From the NCBI GenBank assembly GCA_963682175.1, contig OY821771.1:29904201-29968200 (forward strand): DNA of 64,000 nucleotides, given 5' to 3'. The translations under genes were made by a program, and so were the position numbers. Shown here piece by piece: positions 45,043 to 56,078 of the stretch. Source of the stretch: Triglochin maritima. Lineage: Eukaryota; Streptophyta; Magnoliopsida; Alismatales; Juncaginaceae. The stretch's first letter is position 1. Each line of letters begins with the position of its first letter. The notes under the pieces were generated by a model. It was not told the DNA's origin, made no database searches, and saw only the letters and a list, made by a program, of their open reading frames with translations.

Positions 45043-47352
45043 ATGGCTGCTAATTTCCGTGAGGAGGAGCAGTTGCTGGACCCGCCTGCTCGACCTGTTC
45101 TTCCAGTTGTCGTTCCCATACCTCTTCGTGATCGATGCTACCCGAGCCGTACCGCTCTACCCTCGTGCATCGTATTACCAGAGGCTAATGGGAATCATTT
45201 TGAGGTTAAGCCTCAATTCATTTCCATGCTCCCTCGCTTCACTGGGAAAGGTGACCCCTATATCTTTCTCAGGGAATTTAAGGAGGTCTGTGCTATGTTC
45301 ATGCTGCAACAACTTAGCACAGACTCCATCCATCTTAGGCTCGTTCTTTTTGCACTAAAGGATGATGCCAAGAAGTGGTTGTACAGCAACCAGGCAAATT
45401 CCTTTAGGACTTGGGATGAGTTTCATGGAACCAAACTAATGCCCAGGGATGTCCTTCAAACTCCTCTAGGCCACCTTACCAATCACACCAATCTCCCATG
45501 CATGCACAATCCTATCAGCCACCCCAAGCGCAAACCACCAATCAATCGGGTTTCCCAAATTCCAACAATATGGAAACCCTATTCAATTCGCTTGAGACCT
45601 TGACTCGTGGACTTGAAAACTCAATGAATTTTTTTATGTCAACCACGAGTCAAGTTCTCACTTCAAATCCGCAGACCATCAAATCTCTAGAGGTTCAGAT
45701 GGGCCTATTGGCTCAGTCTGTACATGAAAGAGAGAGAGGGTCTTTTCCTATCCAGCCTGAGGCTAACCCCCATGTGTATCAGCAAAAACACATACAAAAT
45801 GAGAATGTGGTACCTCGAGGGAGGCAAGTGAACCATTTGGAGGAACCTGTTCACCATGTCAATGCCATTGTTACCTTAAGAAATGGAAAACAGGTTGACA
45901 ATCACATTTCCTTGCCACACCTACCACCATCTATGCAGCCCCTCAGTGGGAATGGTTGTGAAGAAGAGGCTGAGGGTGAGGGTAATACACCAAGGCTTCC
46001 TTCTCAGGCACCGCAGAAAACCTACCTGCCAAAAGCTCCCTATCCAAGTAGGTTAACCAAAAAGCAGAGTGACAACATGGACAAGATATTAGAGGTGTTT
46101 AAGCAAGTAAAGGTTAACATCCCCTTGTTGGATGTCATCCAACAAATACCTCAATATGCCAAAGTGTTGAAAGATCTCTGCACAACAAGGAGGAAGACCA
46201 ATGTTCCTAAGAAAGCATTCTTGGCTGCAAATATCAGCTCACTTTTGTCCAATCCTACCTACACAAAATACAAGGACCCTGGGTGTCCTACTATTCAGTG
46301 TACGATAGGGGACACTAGAATGAGCAATGTTTTGCTTGATTTAGGATCAGCGGTCAACCTCCTCCCATTCTCTGTTTATAAATAGTTGAACTTGGGAGAA
46401 TTGAAACCAACGAAGATCACCCTCCAATTGACGGATAGATCCATTCGTATTCCCATGGGGATTATCGAGGATGTGCTTATCAAAGTTGGAGATTTTATAT
46501 TTCCAATCGATTTTGTTGTCCTCGATACCAATCCTGTTGCGAACACCCACTCTCAAATACCTTTGATTTTGGGTAGACCATTTCTGGCAACCTCCAATGC
46601 CTTGATTAATTGTAGAAATGCTCTCATGAAGCTCTCATTCGGTAACATGAGTGCCGAGTTTCATGTGTTCAACTCTGGTAAGCAACATGAACCCATGGAT
46701 GAACCTTTAAATCTAAATCTCATCCGCCAATTGGAGAAAGCACCACAAAATCAACGAACCCGTTGAGAATGTTCGTGGGCCCAGCGAAAACTCATTGCCT
46801 GTCTTCGCAATGCAACAGAGTGAGCTGGCCTCGAACATGATTGTCCAAAGGGAGTGTTCGTTGCAAGATTCAGTTGAGAGTACTAGTGAGAGTGAGACAC
46901 CTCATCATATGCCTATACCAGAAGGTGTCTCTACCTCATGTCCCATGGCCATTGAGCCATTTGAGCTTCATATTGACTCCAACAAGGACCCACCTATGAC
47001 CGAGATTATGCTTGATGATCTAAATGATGGTGGGAGGTCCTTGTTGGATGACTTGGGGAGAAGCCCCATTCTTAGTGATGCAAGTCTGCTGCATCTATCG
47101 AATGAGCATGAGGAACTCATTCCGATGCACCCGCCTATTGGTTGGAGGGTTTTCTTCGATGAGCAATTAAACCCTAGTGAGGCAACACAACTTCGTTCTT
47201 TGTTGCCCACACCCAACCAATATCATGAGGGGTTCGAGCCTTTCAGCTTTGACCTTTCACCCCTCATGACACCTCAGAGTACCAGTGGAGTTTGCACATC
47301 TCGGCAAGTCTCTGGTCCTCATGACTTGATGTTCTCATTTGATGTTCCTTGA
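45043..47352 (+). pseudogene. Element C gag-protease-CTD, broken
   Basis: ATG at 45043. The first half of the capsid domain runs to 45420; a deletion of about 660 bp relative to B then joins at a shared TTTCA (45421-45425), removing the rest of capsid and the knuckle and shifting the frame. The coiled coil (about 45570-45730), protease ('LLDLGSAVNLLP' near 46335-46370, 'ILGRPFLAT' near 46568) and C-terminal domain (GWRV near 47140) are recognisable. Further lesions: TAG at 46383-46385 and a 20-bp deletion near 46758 with frameshift. The last part reads to the stop at 47350-47352. Confidence 0.88.
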
Positions 47353-48950
47353 CCAAATGATTATGAGAATATCGTTGTTCCTATACATATCATGTAAAAA
47401 AAATTGAAAAAAAAAAGAAAAAAAAGAAATGTGTAATAAAAGACTCCTTCAGTGAGCATCGATTGTTGTGGGCCCCAACCCTTGTGTACTTGGGCCCCAA
47501 TTTCTTCACGTATTTATCTCCCTTCTTCAGCTTCTCACAGGTTTTGAGGGAATTTGGGTTTGTGTCCATCAACATGACCCTGAACGTCCCTTTGTACTTC
47601 ATGTTGGTGAGATCTTTCCTTTTTCATGCATATATCCATGTAGTATCTTGTTCGCATTCATTGAGGACAATGCATGAGGTAGGTGTGGGGGGGTGTTTTA
47701 CGTGTGTACATATTCGAGTCTTTTTCCTTTGGTTTTGTTTTCTTTTGTGTGTATTGCTAGGGTCATGTTAGTGTGCCGCATTTAATATCGATATATCTGC
47801 TTGTCATGATCCTTGGGTGACTTGTCTTCTTTTGCTTGCCGAGTGCTTTAAAATTTTAACATTTCTTTGAAAATCTTCATGTGTTTGCGAAAGAAAATGT
47901 TTTTGTAGGTTTTGCATGTGTTTAGCATGTGCAAAACCGTTGAGAGGCAAAGTAAAAAGAAAGCTCCCAAAATTGTCTTGAACTTGATGCATTAGGATTT
48001 CTAGTTTACTGGCTTTAGGTCTTATCGAGTCGTTAAGATGCACCCCGGTTTTCCCTCAGGGGGCGTGTAATCATAGGGTTTCAGCACTCAAACATTTAAA
48101 GAAGTCCACCCTGAACCTAGTGAGTCAAATAAATCGTGTCTTTTAGTATAAGGAAGTTTGTCGTGGTCAAGGGCCCTTAATCTCTTTTTGTGAAACTTAA
48201 GTGTATGGGTTTTGGTTCCCATGTAGATAAATGAATAAGTGGTGTTCTCTCTTCTCGCACGACTCCTATCACTTGGGAAAGTAGGTCAGAGGGGCCTTTG
48301 TGCCTGGTGCTTTCGAGTCATCTGACTTGGGATGCACCGACCGAACTCTCGTTGCACGGGTGGTAGGGATCGCCCTATGTGGAGATTTGTGGGAAGATGT
48401 ACGTGATAATGTAAGTCCTCATAGGCAGTGATGCACGAAACCTGACCCTAGGAGAATCAAACACCAACCAATAAAATGCTCTAAAGAAATGAAAAAAGAA
48501 ATGAAAAAAAAGAAAAAAAAGAAGAGTCAAATAAGAACCAAAATGGACTTGACACATTGTATCACATTCAGAAGTTAAGGTTGCCCATGTCTTTCACTTA
48601 AGTCCTTAACTAACTCTCACGAATAACTCATTAGGTTAGGTGTGTGGACCGATTACATTTATAGAGTCAACCCGTAGTATTACCGCATCCCATGATCGAC
48701 AAAATGAGTCCAACGAGTCGTGTAGCTAGATTGATTAATGCATCTTGTTCGGATTTTGTGGGTATATCCGCTGAAAACCCTCAGGAGACAACACTCCTCC
48801 TCCTTGGCGACAAGGAGGTTTAACGGCTTGTTGCACGTGCTAAGTGCAACCGTGTTTCCTACGAAAGTGAGTTATGATTTCTTGTTTTTCGTATGCTTTT
48901 CTCTTTCTTTGTTTTGCTCGGGACTAGCAAAAGTTAGGTGTGGGGGTTTT
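47353..48950 (+). other. Element C 3' non-coding module
   Basis: A-rich run near 47396-47428, upstream purine box at 47680, conserved block near 48822-48878, 3' purine tract at 48935-48946. No gene is supported. Confidence 0.75.
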
Positions 48951-49395
48951 TGATTGACATTATTTCATGCTTATATTTGTATCTTATATCCATTATCTTT
49001 CACCTAAACAATGCTATGTTACGAGTTTTATGTTTAGTTTTCAGGAATAAATAGGTTTGAAGAGATGAAGCATAAAAGGACTCAAAAGCTGGGAAAAAAG
49101 ACTGAACTGTGAGATCTGGGGTCCAAGATGCAAGGGACAAGGACCTGAACGCAAGACAGAAGGACCTAAGAGTAAAACAGAAAACTTCACACCATCATGG
49201 GGAGTATTTTGGCAATTCTATTCGGGTCGGAGCTCTAATAAACAAAGTAGATGCATCCAAGACCAACAAATACACTAAGCAAAGCCCAGCACAAATTCCA
49301 GATGGATCCGGACTTTTTAGACCGCCAATTGGCGGTCCAAGACCGCTAATTGGCGATCCATTTTGTCCCAAATCCGCTAAAATTTCTCCAGCACA
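48951..49395 (+). repeat. Element C truncated 3' LTR (445 bp)
   Basis: Matches 42784 onward and stops at '..ctccagcaca' in U3, upstream of the USE and TATA positions. It is followed at once by the CCTAG duplication. Palindromic boxes near 49320-49352 are retained. Confidence 0.92.
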
Positions 49396-50779
49396 CCTAG
49401 CCTAATGATCCATTCGTGCAAGTTAAAAAAGGAATTAAGTGAAAGACATTGACAACCTCAACATCCTCAAGTGATACAAAGTGTAAAGTCCATTAAGGTT
49501 CTTATTTGCATTACCATTTTTTTATTTTTGTTTCTTTTCTCATTTTTTTTCTTTTCTTTTTATTAGCTGGAGTTTCATTCTCCCAGGGTCAGGTTTCGTG
49601 CATCATTGCCCATGAAGACGTACACTATCACGTACACCTTTCCTCAAATCTCCACATAGGGAAATCCCTACCACTCGTGTAACGAGAGTTCGGTCGGTGC
49701 ATCCCAAGTCAGATGACTCAAAAGCACCAGGCACAAAGTCCCATCAGACCTACTTTCCCGAGTGATAGGAGCCGTGCGAGAAGAGAGAACACTTACTCAC
49801 TTATTTCTTATCTACACATGAACCAAAACCCCTATACTTAATGTCTCACAACAAGATTTAAAGGGTCCTTGACTACAACAAACTTCCTTAATTTAACAGA
49901 CACGAATTATTGACTCACTAGGTTCAAGGTGGACCTCTTTAAATGTTTGAGCACTGAAACCCTATGATTACTCACCCCCAAGGGAAAACTGGGGTGCATC
50001 CTAACGACTCGATAAATCCTAAAGTCACTATACTAGATATCCTAATGCATCAAGTTCAAGACAATTTCGGGAGCTTTTTTTTTACTTTGTCTCTCAACGG
50101 TTTTGCACATGCTAAATACACACAAAACCCACAAAATATTTTCTTTCGCAAACACATGAAGATTTTGAAAGAAATGTGAAAATTTTGAAGCATTAAGGAA
50201 GCAAAAGAAGACAAGTCACCCAAGGATCATGGCAGGCAGATATATCGATATTAAATGTAGCACACTAACATGACCCTCAATACACACAAAAGAAAATAAA
50301 ATCAAAGGAAAAAAAGACTCGACTATGTGCACACGTAAAACACCCCCACACCTACTTCATGCATTGTCCTCAATGAATGTGAGCAAGATACTACATGGAT
50401 GTATGCATGAAAAAGGAAAGATCTCACCAATATGAAGCGCAAAAAGAAGTTTAAGGTTATGTTGATGGACAAAAACCCGAATTCCCTCAAAACCTGTGAG
50501 ATGCTAAAGAAGGGATACAAATACGTGAAAGAAATGGGGCCCAAATACACAAGTGTTGGGGCCCACAACAATCAATGCTCGCTCATGGAATCTTTTATTG
50601 TACTTTTTTTTAATATAACTATGTACAAACGTAAGTTCCCATCTTCATTTGTCAAAAGACATCAAATGGGAACCTCAAAAGTGGGTCAATGCACTTGGAA
50701 AGGGAACATGACACCACGTGGGGCCAGAATACTCATGTTTGGGCAAAGGCGTCTCATTCAAAGGATCAAACTGAAAGAG
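49396..50779 (-). other. Element D 3' module, remaining part
   Basis: Reverse-complement relatives of the non-coding modules of A, B and C, including the upstream purine box (complement near 50342-50354). Corrected for C, the two boxes are about 1249 bases apart, as in A and C (1255). No gene is supported. Confidence 0.75.
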
Positions 50780-52147
50780 CTAGAACCTCTCAAGAATTTG
50801 GGAAATAAGGGGCAACGGAAGAAGAGTTTCTCCCGTTGCAGTACTGAAGTTACGATCGTCAATCCAAACTCTCCAACCAACAGGCTGGTGCGTCGGAACA
50901 AGGTCAAGAACCTCGTTAGGCATGTCTGACTCACCAGGCGAACAAAAGGTGGGTGTCATACCCAAGGTATCCTCCAAAGGACTCCTAATACCCTCATTAG
51001 CAATGTAGTTGTTTGATGTTCCATCATTTCCAAGATGACCAGGAACAATAGTGAGAGGCAAACTCTCATCAGGTTGTTTGAAATTGAGGGTACTAGGGAG
51101 CTCTTGCTCCACCAGAGGTGAGTCCTTTAGAGGCACAACATGAAGATCATGTGGCTCAAGGGCCACGGGACAAAAAGATAAGGCACAATCCTGTGCCGAC
51201 TCATAATGAAATTCGTCCATGTTTTTCTCAATTGGAATCGAATCCTCCACCAAGTGATCGTGAATTGAAACCCCAAGTCCCTCAGACTGACTAGGAGTTT
51301 GACTTTGAAAGATTGTGCTTTGAATTTGTGGATGTGGTGGTGGTTCGATATCAAAAGATGAATCCTCATGTTGACAAGAAAATTTACTCTTCTCACGTTC
51401 ATGTAATTGCTGCGTCATTTGACTCACTTGGATTTCCATAGTTTGCAAGGAATTCAAATTGGACTTCAATAAAATTTTAGTGGTTTCCATGAACGTTTGG
51501 AGGGTTTGTTCTAAAGAATCAAGTCTGGGGTCAACTGTGAGGTCCAAGTCAAAGCTTGGGAAATTTTGGGGTTGGGTATTGATGGGCTGAGAATGAGTCC
51601 AATGATTTGGAGTGGGGTGTTGGTAGAATTCTGGGTATTCGGGAGGAGGATACTTGGGTGAAAATGAAGTATAAGAATTTGAATAAGAATTGTCTCCCCA
51701 CGAATCCATCCCTTTTGGGTTGTACGCGGATGCGTAATGGTCATATGGAGCATTTTGGGAAAATGTATGCTCATACTCAGGCTCAGGGGGAACATAAGGA
51801 CATTCCCCGATAACATGACCACTCAACCCACAACAGTCGCACGACACAGCTACTGGAGCCACCTGTGCACTCATGTCGTCTACCACACACATGAAAGAGG
51901 CCAAAGTTTGTTGTAATGTCTCAGTTTGTTGACCCATGTATGATCTGACATAACTAGATGATGGTCTAGCAGTCGGTGCCTCTCTCATACTACCCCAATA
52001 TGAAGATTGCTCAGTCATACAATTAAGATTGTCCCAACCATACAGGGTGTTAGTCTGAGCCACCCCAGGGTGCATGGGTCCAGAATACCAGGAAGAATGT
52101 TCCTGGTCCCAACAATGATATGGATGGTCGCTCATGTAACCATCCAT
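50780..52147 (-). CDS. Element D mini-Gag: zinc knuckle, coiled coil and C-terminal domain
   Basis: Unbroken frame of about 455 codons from ATG at 52147 (MDGYMSDHPYHC); it is open 15 codons further upstream. Complete zinc knuckle at residues about 103-116 (CDCCGLSGHVIGEC, C-x2-C-x4-H-x4-C). A tyrosine/proline-rich stretch follows, then a predicted coiled coil near residues 195-245 that matches the coiled coil of A and B ('LDSLEQTLQTFME', 'QLHEREKSKF'). The C-terminal domain has 'ALEPHDLHVVPLKDSP' and 'PVGWRVWIDD'. The capsid and protease found in A, B and C are absent, with no sign of a recent junction. RNA binding through the knuckle is likely; the overall role is unknown. An intact frame among broken relatives suggests a young or selected copy. 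Confidence 0.82.
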   Translation of the reverse strand: MDGYMSDHPYHCWDQEHSSWYSGPMHPGVAQTNTLYGWDNLNCMTEQSSYWGSMREAPTARPSSSYVRSYMGQQTETLQQTLASFMCVVDDMSAQVAPVAVSCDCCGLSGHVIGECPYVPPEPEYEHTFSQNAPYDHYASAYNPKGMDSWGDNSYSNSYTSFSPKYPPPEYPEFYQHPTPNHWTHSQPINTQPQNFPSFDLDLTVDPRLDSLEQTLQTFMETTKILLKSNLNSLQTMEIQVSQMTQQLHEREKSKFSCQHEDSSFDIEPPPHPQIQSTIFQSQTPSQSEGLGVSIHDHLVEDSIPIEKNMDEFHYESAQDCALSFCPVALEPHDLHVVPLKDSPLVEQELPSTLNFKQPDESLPLTIVPGHLGNDGTSNNYIANEGIRSPLEDTLGMTPTFCSPGESDMPNEVLDLVPTHQPVGWRVWIDDRNFSTATGETLLPLPLISQILERF

Positions 52148-54429
52148 CTCAACAAACAAAAAAACTCTCGAGTCGACCACTCTCACCACCACGACGCCAA
52201 GCTCGCAAAACGTGCTCGACTCGACCCTAAAATACTAACAGAGAGTGTAAAGGGGAGGAGACTAGACGTAGAAGTAGGTGAGAAGAAGATGACTCATAGG
52301 AGAAGGGAAGAATCCCTAGAAACTAGCGTGGGTAGTTGGAGAGGGTAGAAGCCTAATCTAGCAAGCACGACTCAAACAATGTAAGGCAATGGGTCCTTAG
52401 GCTAGACGACACCTAACTTCGAGGTCACTAGCCTCGACACGCCTCACCTCCCTACAACGAAAACCACAATGCCCAGCAAGTGATACCAGATCCGGAGATC
52501 CAATACCTCCTATTATCGACAAGGTAGGCAACGCCGATCAGGCCATGACGGTCTCAACTAAATTACTCTCCTAGTGCGTCCGAAATCCTTAGGGCCAATG
52601 TCGACTTGCTTTTAGAATTAAGGTTTTCTTAAGAGTGATTTTTGGGGCCAAGGAAAGGGTGATGAAATCCCCCATCTTATCTTTTATGGGACAACCCCTC
52701 CTTACTAGCATTTTGACCTTAAATCTAGCAATCAATCACTCCAATCAAACGCTCAACTCACTCTTGTCCTGATGCACCTTACTAACTAATGCATGATCGA
52801 AACATCCATGAATGAGAGATTTGGGTGCACGTACCTCACGCCAGCAATCAACAACAAAATGTAAAGCAAAGAAAAGACAAATGCATGCAAGGTCTATAAA
52901 TGATGCATGATGATGAGAATTAAATTTATACCGCAAGTGCACGACCGCGATGAAGCGGTGGCAAGTACGGGTCGAACACAAGGAGGTAGAGATATTGTTA
53001 TTTTTTGTGGTTTTCGATTAAGGAAAGGAAGAGAGAACAATAATTAGGTTGGTTTGAGATTTTTGGTTTTTTTAATTATCTAAAGCAAGAACAACAAAAC
53101 AAATTAAAAAGAAAACAACTATGAATGGGAGTCCAGCGGGTGGAGGTTTAGATATCGGGTTTAGATTAGAGAATTCTGAAACTTATAATAAATCATATTA
53201 GTTATAAAGCATTACATGATAAATGACTCGACATAAACTCAAGTAATCAAAATATACTAACACGAAATTAAAATAATAACTTTATTCTTCTTCTCATCAC
53301 CCTAAATCCGTCACCCCCACCCTTTGGAGAGAGTTAGAAACTCATGGATGGAGGGAAGGAGAATGGGTCCTAGAGAAACTACAAAAGAAAACTAAAAACA
53401 AGAATTAGAAGAACAGAATTTTATTACTAAAATTTGGAACAAAAACTAAGACTCTTTACAACATCGTTTCAGGGTTATTTATAGCCGATACAAGAGATCC
53501 CAATATATAAACGGAAAGTACACGCGTTAATATAGCATTGGTAAAAATTGGAGCACACGGATCAACTTTTGTGCGGCGGAATCACCGCAATTTGTACATG
53601 AGGTGCGGCGGAATCGCCACCTTTTTGGCCCAGAATCGACCCGGATGTTTCCTGTGTGTTTATGGTATGTTTTAGCTGTCATTTGCATATCTTTGGAGAT
53701 CCGAGTTAATTTCTTCATATATTTGGAGATCCAAATTGATTTTTCTTTAGAACTTCTCCAAAATAATCTTTTGGTACTCGTAATTTGCAGTCGGGTCCTC
53801 GGCTTTTGCAGTTAAGTCCCTGGCTACTTTTGTGCTTAAGTCCTTGGCCTTTTTGTAATTAGATCTTTGCATGTTTTTATGCTTGGATGGACTTCCATTT
53901 GAATCCCGATAATCTTGACTTGGTCTTTATGATAGAAATGAGTCTTTTGCACGTGTTTATGCTCGGGATATGGGTAATTTGCATTCAGGTCCCTATATTC
54001 TGTAAATAAGACTAAACACATACCTTAGTAGAATTTATTGATATAAAATTAATCTAAATGAAAAACATATGATGCAATGTATGCAATGCATCACATGACC
54101 TAGATGGCAAGAAGTCTAATCTTTTGCTTTGAGTTTTATGGTCGAAGTTGATTAAAGGGGATTGATTTTTAATCTGGAAGCAAACTAGAAGTCACAGCAT
54201 GCAAAATAGTGTTTCCAGATAACTACAATGAACAAAAAAACAACCAGAACAAAATTGAGAGAGATTGAGGCTCACCAGGCCGCCAATTGGCGGTCACTTT
54301 TGGGTCTCTAGCTCTCAAATTCCTCTAGTCGCTTCCCCTTGTTCCTCAGAATGCCTGAAACACACAAACACTAAAACCAAAAAATTAAAACCACTCGAAT
54401 CGTCCAAACCAAAGTCTGGACAGAGCACC
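52148..54429 (-). other. Element D leader, split by solo LTR M
   Basis: Non-coding. On the minus strand: palindromic box near 54278-54293, splice-donor-like GAG|GTACGT near 52829-52836, and the complement of the GGTGGGGGATTTCATCACCC-type box near 52655-52672. Leader parts are 54099-54429 and 52148-52910. Confidence 0.7.
52911..54093 (-). mobile_element. Solo LTR M (G family) in D's leader
   Basis: On the minus strand starts TGATGCATTGCATAC and ends ATTCTCATCA, flanked by CATGA at 52906-52910 and 54094-54098. 1183 bp. Two hairpin boxes (about 53572-53589 and 53605-53620), TATA box complement near 53470, U5 hairpin CCGC/GCGG. No internal region remains. Confidence 0.92.
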
Positions 54430-54447
54430 TCCCCAGCAACGATGCCA
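54430..54447 (-). promoter_or_regulatory. Primer binding site of D (tRNA-Asp type, mutated)
   Basis: On the minus strand TGGCATCGTTGCTGGGGA, two or three changes from the tRNA-Asp complement, all C-to-T or G-to-A. Confidence 0.85.
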
Positions 54448-54453
54448 AAAACT

Positions 54454-55870
54454 TGATTGAACATTTTATATTAAACCGCAAGTGCACGACCACGTTGAAG
54501 CGGTGGAAAGTACAGGTCGATCCACAGGGAGGTGTGTCGACTTTTGGTTTGTTCGAAGGCGAGTGGGAAAGAAAGGAGAGAGAGATTGATTACACTAAAC
54601 TATACTAATCTAAACTAGTAAACTAGAAAGGAGGAAATGAAATCGTAAAACAAACTAAACTAAGCAACTAATCAAGGAAGATAAAACTGAGGAATGGAAA
54701 ACCCCTAAGGGGTGGAGTGTGTGTACACATGAAATAAGTGTGTTGAATGCATGTAATAAGCTCAAGTGTAGTTAGTGTTTGTTAATGCATAAGAAGTACC
54801 TAATGGCAAGACCTATCATTCAAAGCACTAGCCTAGATGATTAATATGAGCATGACAAGTTTGTTATCAAGACACTTAGACAAGCATGGCGTGTACCTAA
54901 GACTATGGCAGAAACCATCAAGTAAGTATTCTTTTTAATCAAACAAGTATACTAACATTTCTCACATACACAAAAGTTTAGCATTCATTCCATCTTCATA
55001 ACATGTATAAACATTACTCACCCCCCAAAGGGAGATGAAACTACTCACTACTCATTACACCACAAACTAGATTAACAAAATGAAACATTCTAATGAAAGA
55101 CAATTAAACTAAGCAAACAAGAAATATTAAAGAAGCTGAAAAGAAATTAAACTAAAGAAGCATGCAAGAATTAAAAGACAAGACAATATTAAAAGAAACT
55201 AAGAACAATTATTTTATTAGCAATGACTCACATTGACGGCAGCATTCTTCTCCACCTTGAGTTTTGCTTCAAGGCTTACTCAGTAGAGAGAATGCCACCA
55301 AGCAATGGGTGGTGTACAATAGAAGGTGAAGAGTTCTATTTATAGCCATAGAAAAAGGTAATCCGGGACAATCCCCTGGTATGAGACTAAACAAATACCA
55401 GAAATTGCCTAAACAAATATTAATACATAAGCTCCAGAAATGTTAGCAGATCCGGGAAGATCCGGATCACCAATTGGCAGTTCCAGACCGCCAATTGGCG
55501 GTCTACAGGATCCGGATCTGGCTAAATTTTGTTTTGGGCTTTCCTTGATATATTTGTTGGTCTTGGATGCATCTACTTCGCTTGTTGGAGCTCCGACCCG
55601 AATCAAATTGCCAAAATACTCCCCATGATGGTGTGGAGTTTTCTGTTTTGCTCTTAGGTCCTTCCGTCTTACGTTCAGGTCCTTCTCCCTTGCATCTTAG
55701 TCCCCAGGTCTCACAATTAAGTCATTTTCCCTTCTTTTGGGTCCTTTCATGCCTCTTCTCATCAAACCTCTTTATTCTGAAATTCATACATAAAACTCGT
55801 CACGTATCATTTCTTAGGTGTAAGATAATGGATATAAGATACAAATATAAGCATGAAATGATGTCAATCA
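54454..55870 (-). repeat. Element D 5' LTR (1417 bp)
   Basis: Nearly identical to 41072-42472. Two palindromic boxes (about 55468-55483 and 55485-55502) against one in the 3' LTR, a difference of 21 bp. Ends at GGGTG. Confidence 0.92.
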
Positions 55871-56026
55871 GGGTGTGTAGGGATTTTGAAGGAAAACCCA
55901 ATACTTAAGGTCATTTGAGATTAAGAATATTTTCCTTCTATTCTTCCAATAATAATAATTTGGCTCATCAAACAAAGGAGGTCGAGTTGTGCACAAACCC
56001 TCTACATGATTAGATGTGCTAGTCAT
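55871..56026 (-). pseudogene. Element E copia gag, N-terminal piece
   Basis: ATG at 56026 on the minus strand, followed by 'RPPLFD' and 'YYYWKNR', the usual copia Gag opening, 39 bases after the primer site. It reaches an in-frame TGA before the D insertion at GGGTG (55871-55875). Confidence 0.8.
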
Positions 56027-56064
56027 GCTAAACTATGATTAAGTAGATAAAATTTAGAACCTAT

Positions 56065-56076
56065 GCTCTGATTCCA
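56065..56076 (-). promoter_or_regulatory. Primer binding site of E (initiator Met tRNA)
   Basis: TGGAATCAGAGC on the minus strand, one base from TGGTATCAGAGC, two bases after the LTR end. Typical for plant copia elements. Confidence 0.88.
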
Positions 56077-56078
56077 GA

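Larger units (their letters stand above)
42784..49395 (+). mobile_element. Element C: plus-strand gag-protease element with a truncated 3' LTR, nested in D
   Basis: 6612 bp flanked by CCTAG at 42779-42783 and 49396-49400. D's sequence is continuous across it. It has a 5' LTR, primer site, shortened leader, broken gag-protease-CTD frame, 3' module, purine tract and only the first 445 bp of a 3' LTR, ending ..CAGCACA directly at the duplication. Confidence 0.93.
41072..55870 (-). mobile_element. Element D: minus-strand gypsy element with a capsid-less, protease-less Gag frame
   Basis: Flanked by GGGTG at 41067-41071 and 55871-55875. The 5' LTR is on the right, with the primer site at 54430-54447. 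C (42784-49395) lies in its 3' module and solo LTR M in its leader. Without them D is about 7 kb. LTR ends (...TTCAATCA) group it with N. Its single frame (50780-52147) is unbroken. Confidence 0.94.
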
